Positions 62,034 to 64,000 of a stretch of DNA of 64,000 bases are shown here, piece after piece. The stretch's first letter is position 1, and each line of letters starts with the position of its first letter. Source of the DNA: Bradyrhizobium daqingense (GTDB lineage Bacteria; Pseudomonadota; Alphaproteobacteria; Rhizobiales; Xanthobacteraceae); the NCBI RefSeq assembly GCF_021044685.1, contig NZ_CP088014.1, forward strand, positions 5,938,001-6,002,000, in the 5' to 3' direction. The position numbers were made by a program, and so were the translations under genes. Under the pieces are notes generated by a model. It was not told the origin of the DNA. It ran no database searches and saw only the letters and a program-made list of their open reading frames with translations.

Positions 62034-63077
62034 CGAGCCGGGAATGAGCCAGTTCAGGACGCCATGCTTGCCGACGTCGTGGCGCGCGCCCTCATTGTAG
62101 ACGCAGCAGCCGCCGAAGGCCTCCGACATGAACCAGGCGCCGGCAATCTTCTCGCCCCAGAACGGGCTGTCGAACAGGATGGACACACGCAAATAGTGCG
62201 CCGGACGGTCGAAATAGGAGACGTGCTTGACCATCGACTTGCGCAGCTGCTCGCCTTCCCAGCCCACGGTGGCGAGCCAGGAATGCGGCAGGCAGACCAG
62301 CACGAGATCGAAATCGCGCGTCTCCGGCCCCTTGCCGTTCATCATCTTGAGCTGGTAGCGGCCGGTCGGCGCCTTGCCGACGGTGAGCACGCGATGATTG
62401 AGCTGGATGTCGGCATTGACCTCCGACTGCAGGCACTCGATCAGCTGCTCGTTGCCGTTCTGGATGGAATAGAGGCCGATATAGCCGTCGACATCCATCA
62501 GATAGTTCTTGAGCGCGTTGAGGCCGTTGGTGTTGTGGCTCTCCGTCGCGATGTCCGAGCGCGCCATCACCTTGAAGAAGCGCTTGGCCGTCTCGTCCTC
62601 GACCTCCTCGTCGAGCACCTGCTCGGCGGTCTTGTAAGCCCAGGGGTTCTCGTTGTCGTGCGCGCCGACGCCCTCGTAATACTCGATCGGCGACATCATT
62701 TCGGCACAGCGCTTGCGGAATGCCTCGATCGCGGCTGCGGTCTTGGCGCCGTATCTGCGGCGCATGCCGGCGACGTCGTTGAGAAACTCGCCACCGAACT
62801 GCACCTGCTCGGCGTCCATCGGAATGGTCTGGAGCCCGAAATGCTGGATCAGCTCGCGCAGCGGATCGGGGCCGGTCATCGAGTAATCGTAGATCTCGGC
62901 AACGCCGGCTTCATACATGGCAGGCGCCGAATCGAATTTGCGGGTGACGATCTTGCCGCCGAGCCGATCGGACGCCTCGAAGATGGTGACGCGGCAGAGC
63001 TCGCCGAGCTTGCGCTTCAGATACCAAGCGCTCATCAGCCCGCCGGGGCCGCCGCCTACGATTGCGAGATCAAGCAT
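61995..63077 (-). CDS. N-terminal part: FAD/NAD(P)-binding amine-oxidase-like domain
   Basis: 360 codons. Dinucleotide-binding motif MLDLAIVGGGPGGLMSAWYL followed by FEASDRLGGKIVTRKF, the flavin amine oxidase/protoporphyrinogen oxidase N-terminus. Central blocks include EAGVAEIYDYS and RVLTVGKAPTGRYQLKMM. It lacks its own C-terminal FAD motif, which sits in the next frame. The final 14 residues are a product of the shift. The ATG at 63077 is the natural start, with rpoC 194 bases upstream on the same strand. Confidence 0.75.
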   Translation of the reverse strand: MLDLAIVGGGPGGLMSAWYLKRKLGELCRVTIFEASDRLGGKIVTRKFDSAPAMYEAGVAEIYDYSMTGPDPLRELIQHFGLQTIPMDAEQVQFGGEFLNDVAGMRRRYGAKTAAAIEAFRKRCAEMMSPIEYYEGVGAHDNENPWAYKTAEQVLDEEVEDETAKRFFKVMARSDIATESHNTNGLNALKNYLMDVDGYIGLYSIQNGNEQLIECLQSEVNADIQLNHRVLTVGKAPTGRYQLKMMNGKGPETRDFDLVLVCLPHSWLATVGWEGEQLRKSMVKHVSYFDRPAHYLRVSILFDSPFWGEKIAGAWFMSEAFGGCCVYNEGARHDVGKHGVLNWLIPGSTRWRSPICRTRT

Positions 63078-63213
63078 GTGAGTTCCGTGGTCTTTTCGGC
63101 GCTGCCCCCGTCACGGGACCACCGGTCTAAGCTCTCCTAGCAGAAGCGCTTTTGCGACTGAAGGAAAGATGAATAAAGGCTGATCCTGCATCGCAGCAAG
63201 CAAAGAAAGCAGC

Positions 63214-63240
63214 AAAAAGGCCGGCAAAAGCCGGCCTTTT
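63214..63240 (-). terminator. Rho-independent terminator of rpoC
   Basis: Perfect 11-bp stem AAAAGGCCGGC/GCCGGCCTTTT with an AAAA loop, followed on the minus strand by TTTTTGC, 31 bases after the rpoC stop. It separates rpoC from the flavoprotein gene. Confidence 0.88.
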
Positions 63241-63271
63241 CATTGTCCTCGGTAGTCCTACGGATGAACCA

Positions 63272-64000
<729 letters not shown>

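Larger units (their letters stand above)
61018..63077 (-). pseudogene. Frameshifted FAD oxidoreductase-methyltransferase fusion gene (whole)
   Basis: Two abutting frames make up one gene of about 686 codons. The upstream frame (stop at 61995) ends mid-domain with an out-of-frame tail, GSTRWRSPICRTRT. The other frame continues the amine-oxidase fold without a break: LDALAFANLSDQDLIDAALK, then VVGDYLFDSTLNGLLDSSDA, the C-terminal FAD motif. A single missing base near 62034 (for example TCGGACG read as TCGACG) would restore GSDALAFANL. Either a true mutation, programmed shifting or a sequence error. Confidence 0.75.

Overview
This 64 kb window looks like chromosomal DNA of a Bradyrhizobium or a very close relative (Alphaproteobacteria, Nitrobacteraceae). 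The evidence is high GC, a single run of ribosomal-protein genes in alphaproteobacterial order (str-S10-spc-alpha with adk after secY, and no rpmJ or infA), rpoC upstream on the same strand, and many short palindromic intergenic repeats of types I associate with Bradyrhizobium. No rRNA, tRNA, CRISPR array, insertion sequence or prophage was recognised.

Layout. (1) 1-5350, minus strand: an acyl-CoA catabolic cluster. A thiolase overlaps a DUF35 zinc-ribbon partner, followed by a MaoC hydratase, an MFE-2-like SDR dehydrogenase, a DapA-family aldolase and a Nudix hydrolase cut by the window edge. (2) 5351-6233: non-coding, repeat-rich DNA. (3) 6234-11224: a fused indolepyruvate ferredoxin oxidoreductase and a divergent triheme cytochrome c. 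(4) 11.3-25.1 kb: small independent accessory and housekeeping units. These include a UPF0126 membrane protein, a PEP-mutase-like lyase with two small alpha/beta-barrel proteins and an ArsR-type regulator, an alpha/beta hydrolase, two small exported proteins, a glutathione transferase, an acyl-CoA carboxylase beta subunit, a class D beta-lactamase, and fliK coupled to a short FlhB-like gene. (5) 25.4-32.6 kb, minus strand: a lone acyltransferase of different base composition, then an ATP12-type chaperone, a small secreted protein, an RluC-type pseudouridine synthase overlapping a higBA toxin-antitoxin pair, rarA and a Do-type protease. (6) 32.9-38.6 kb: a porin, an HxlR regulator divergent from an alcohol dehydrogenase, DUF1330, an SDR and an orphan TctC binding protein. 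(7) 38.7-58.0 kb, minus strand: 31 genes from rpsL to rplQ, covering the str, S10, spc and alpha operons. (8) 58.9-64 kb, minus strand: an ABC exporter with very acidic ends, a frameshifted FAD oxidoreductase-methyltransferase gene, and the 3' end of rpoC.

How it works together. The right half is the core transcription and translation block. Its only breaks are small intergenic palindromes and the ABC/flavoprotein pair between rpoC and rpsL. The left half is a mosaic of one- to six-gene metabolic units separated by repeats.

I did not find a clearly new multi-gene system. The best leads are: adenylate kinase with an 84-residue histone-H1-like lysine/alanine tail; a flavoprotein-methyltransferase fusion broken by an apparent one-base frameshift; a repeated palindrome built of heptamer units that occurs three times inside the ribosomal operons and once elsewhere; a higBA pair with a perfect 8+8 bp operator, translationally coupled to an RNA-modifying enzyme; and a thiolase-DUF35 pair that may be a complexed thiolase or retro-aldolase. 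All assignments come from reading the sequence and motif recall; no database search was run.
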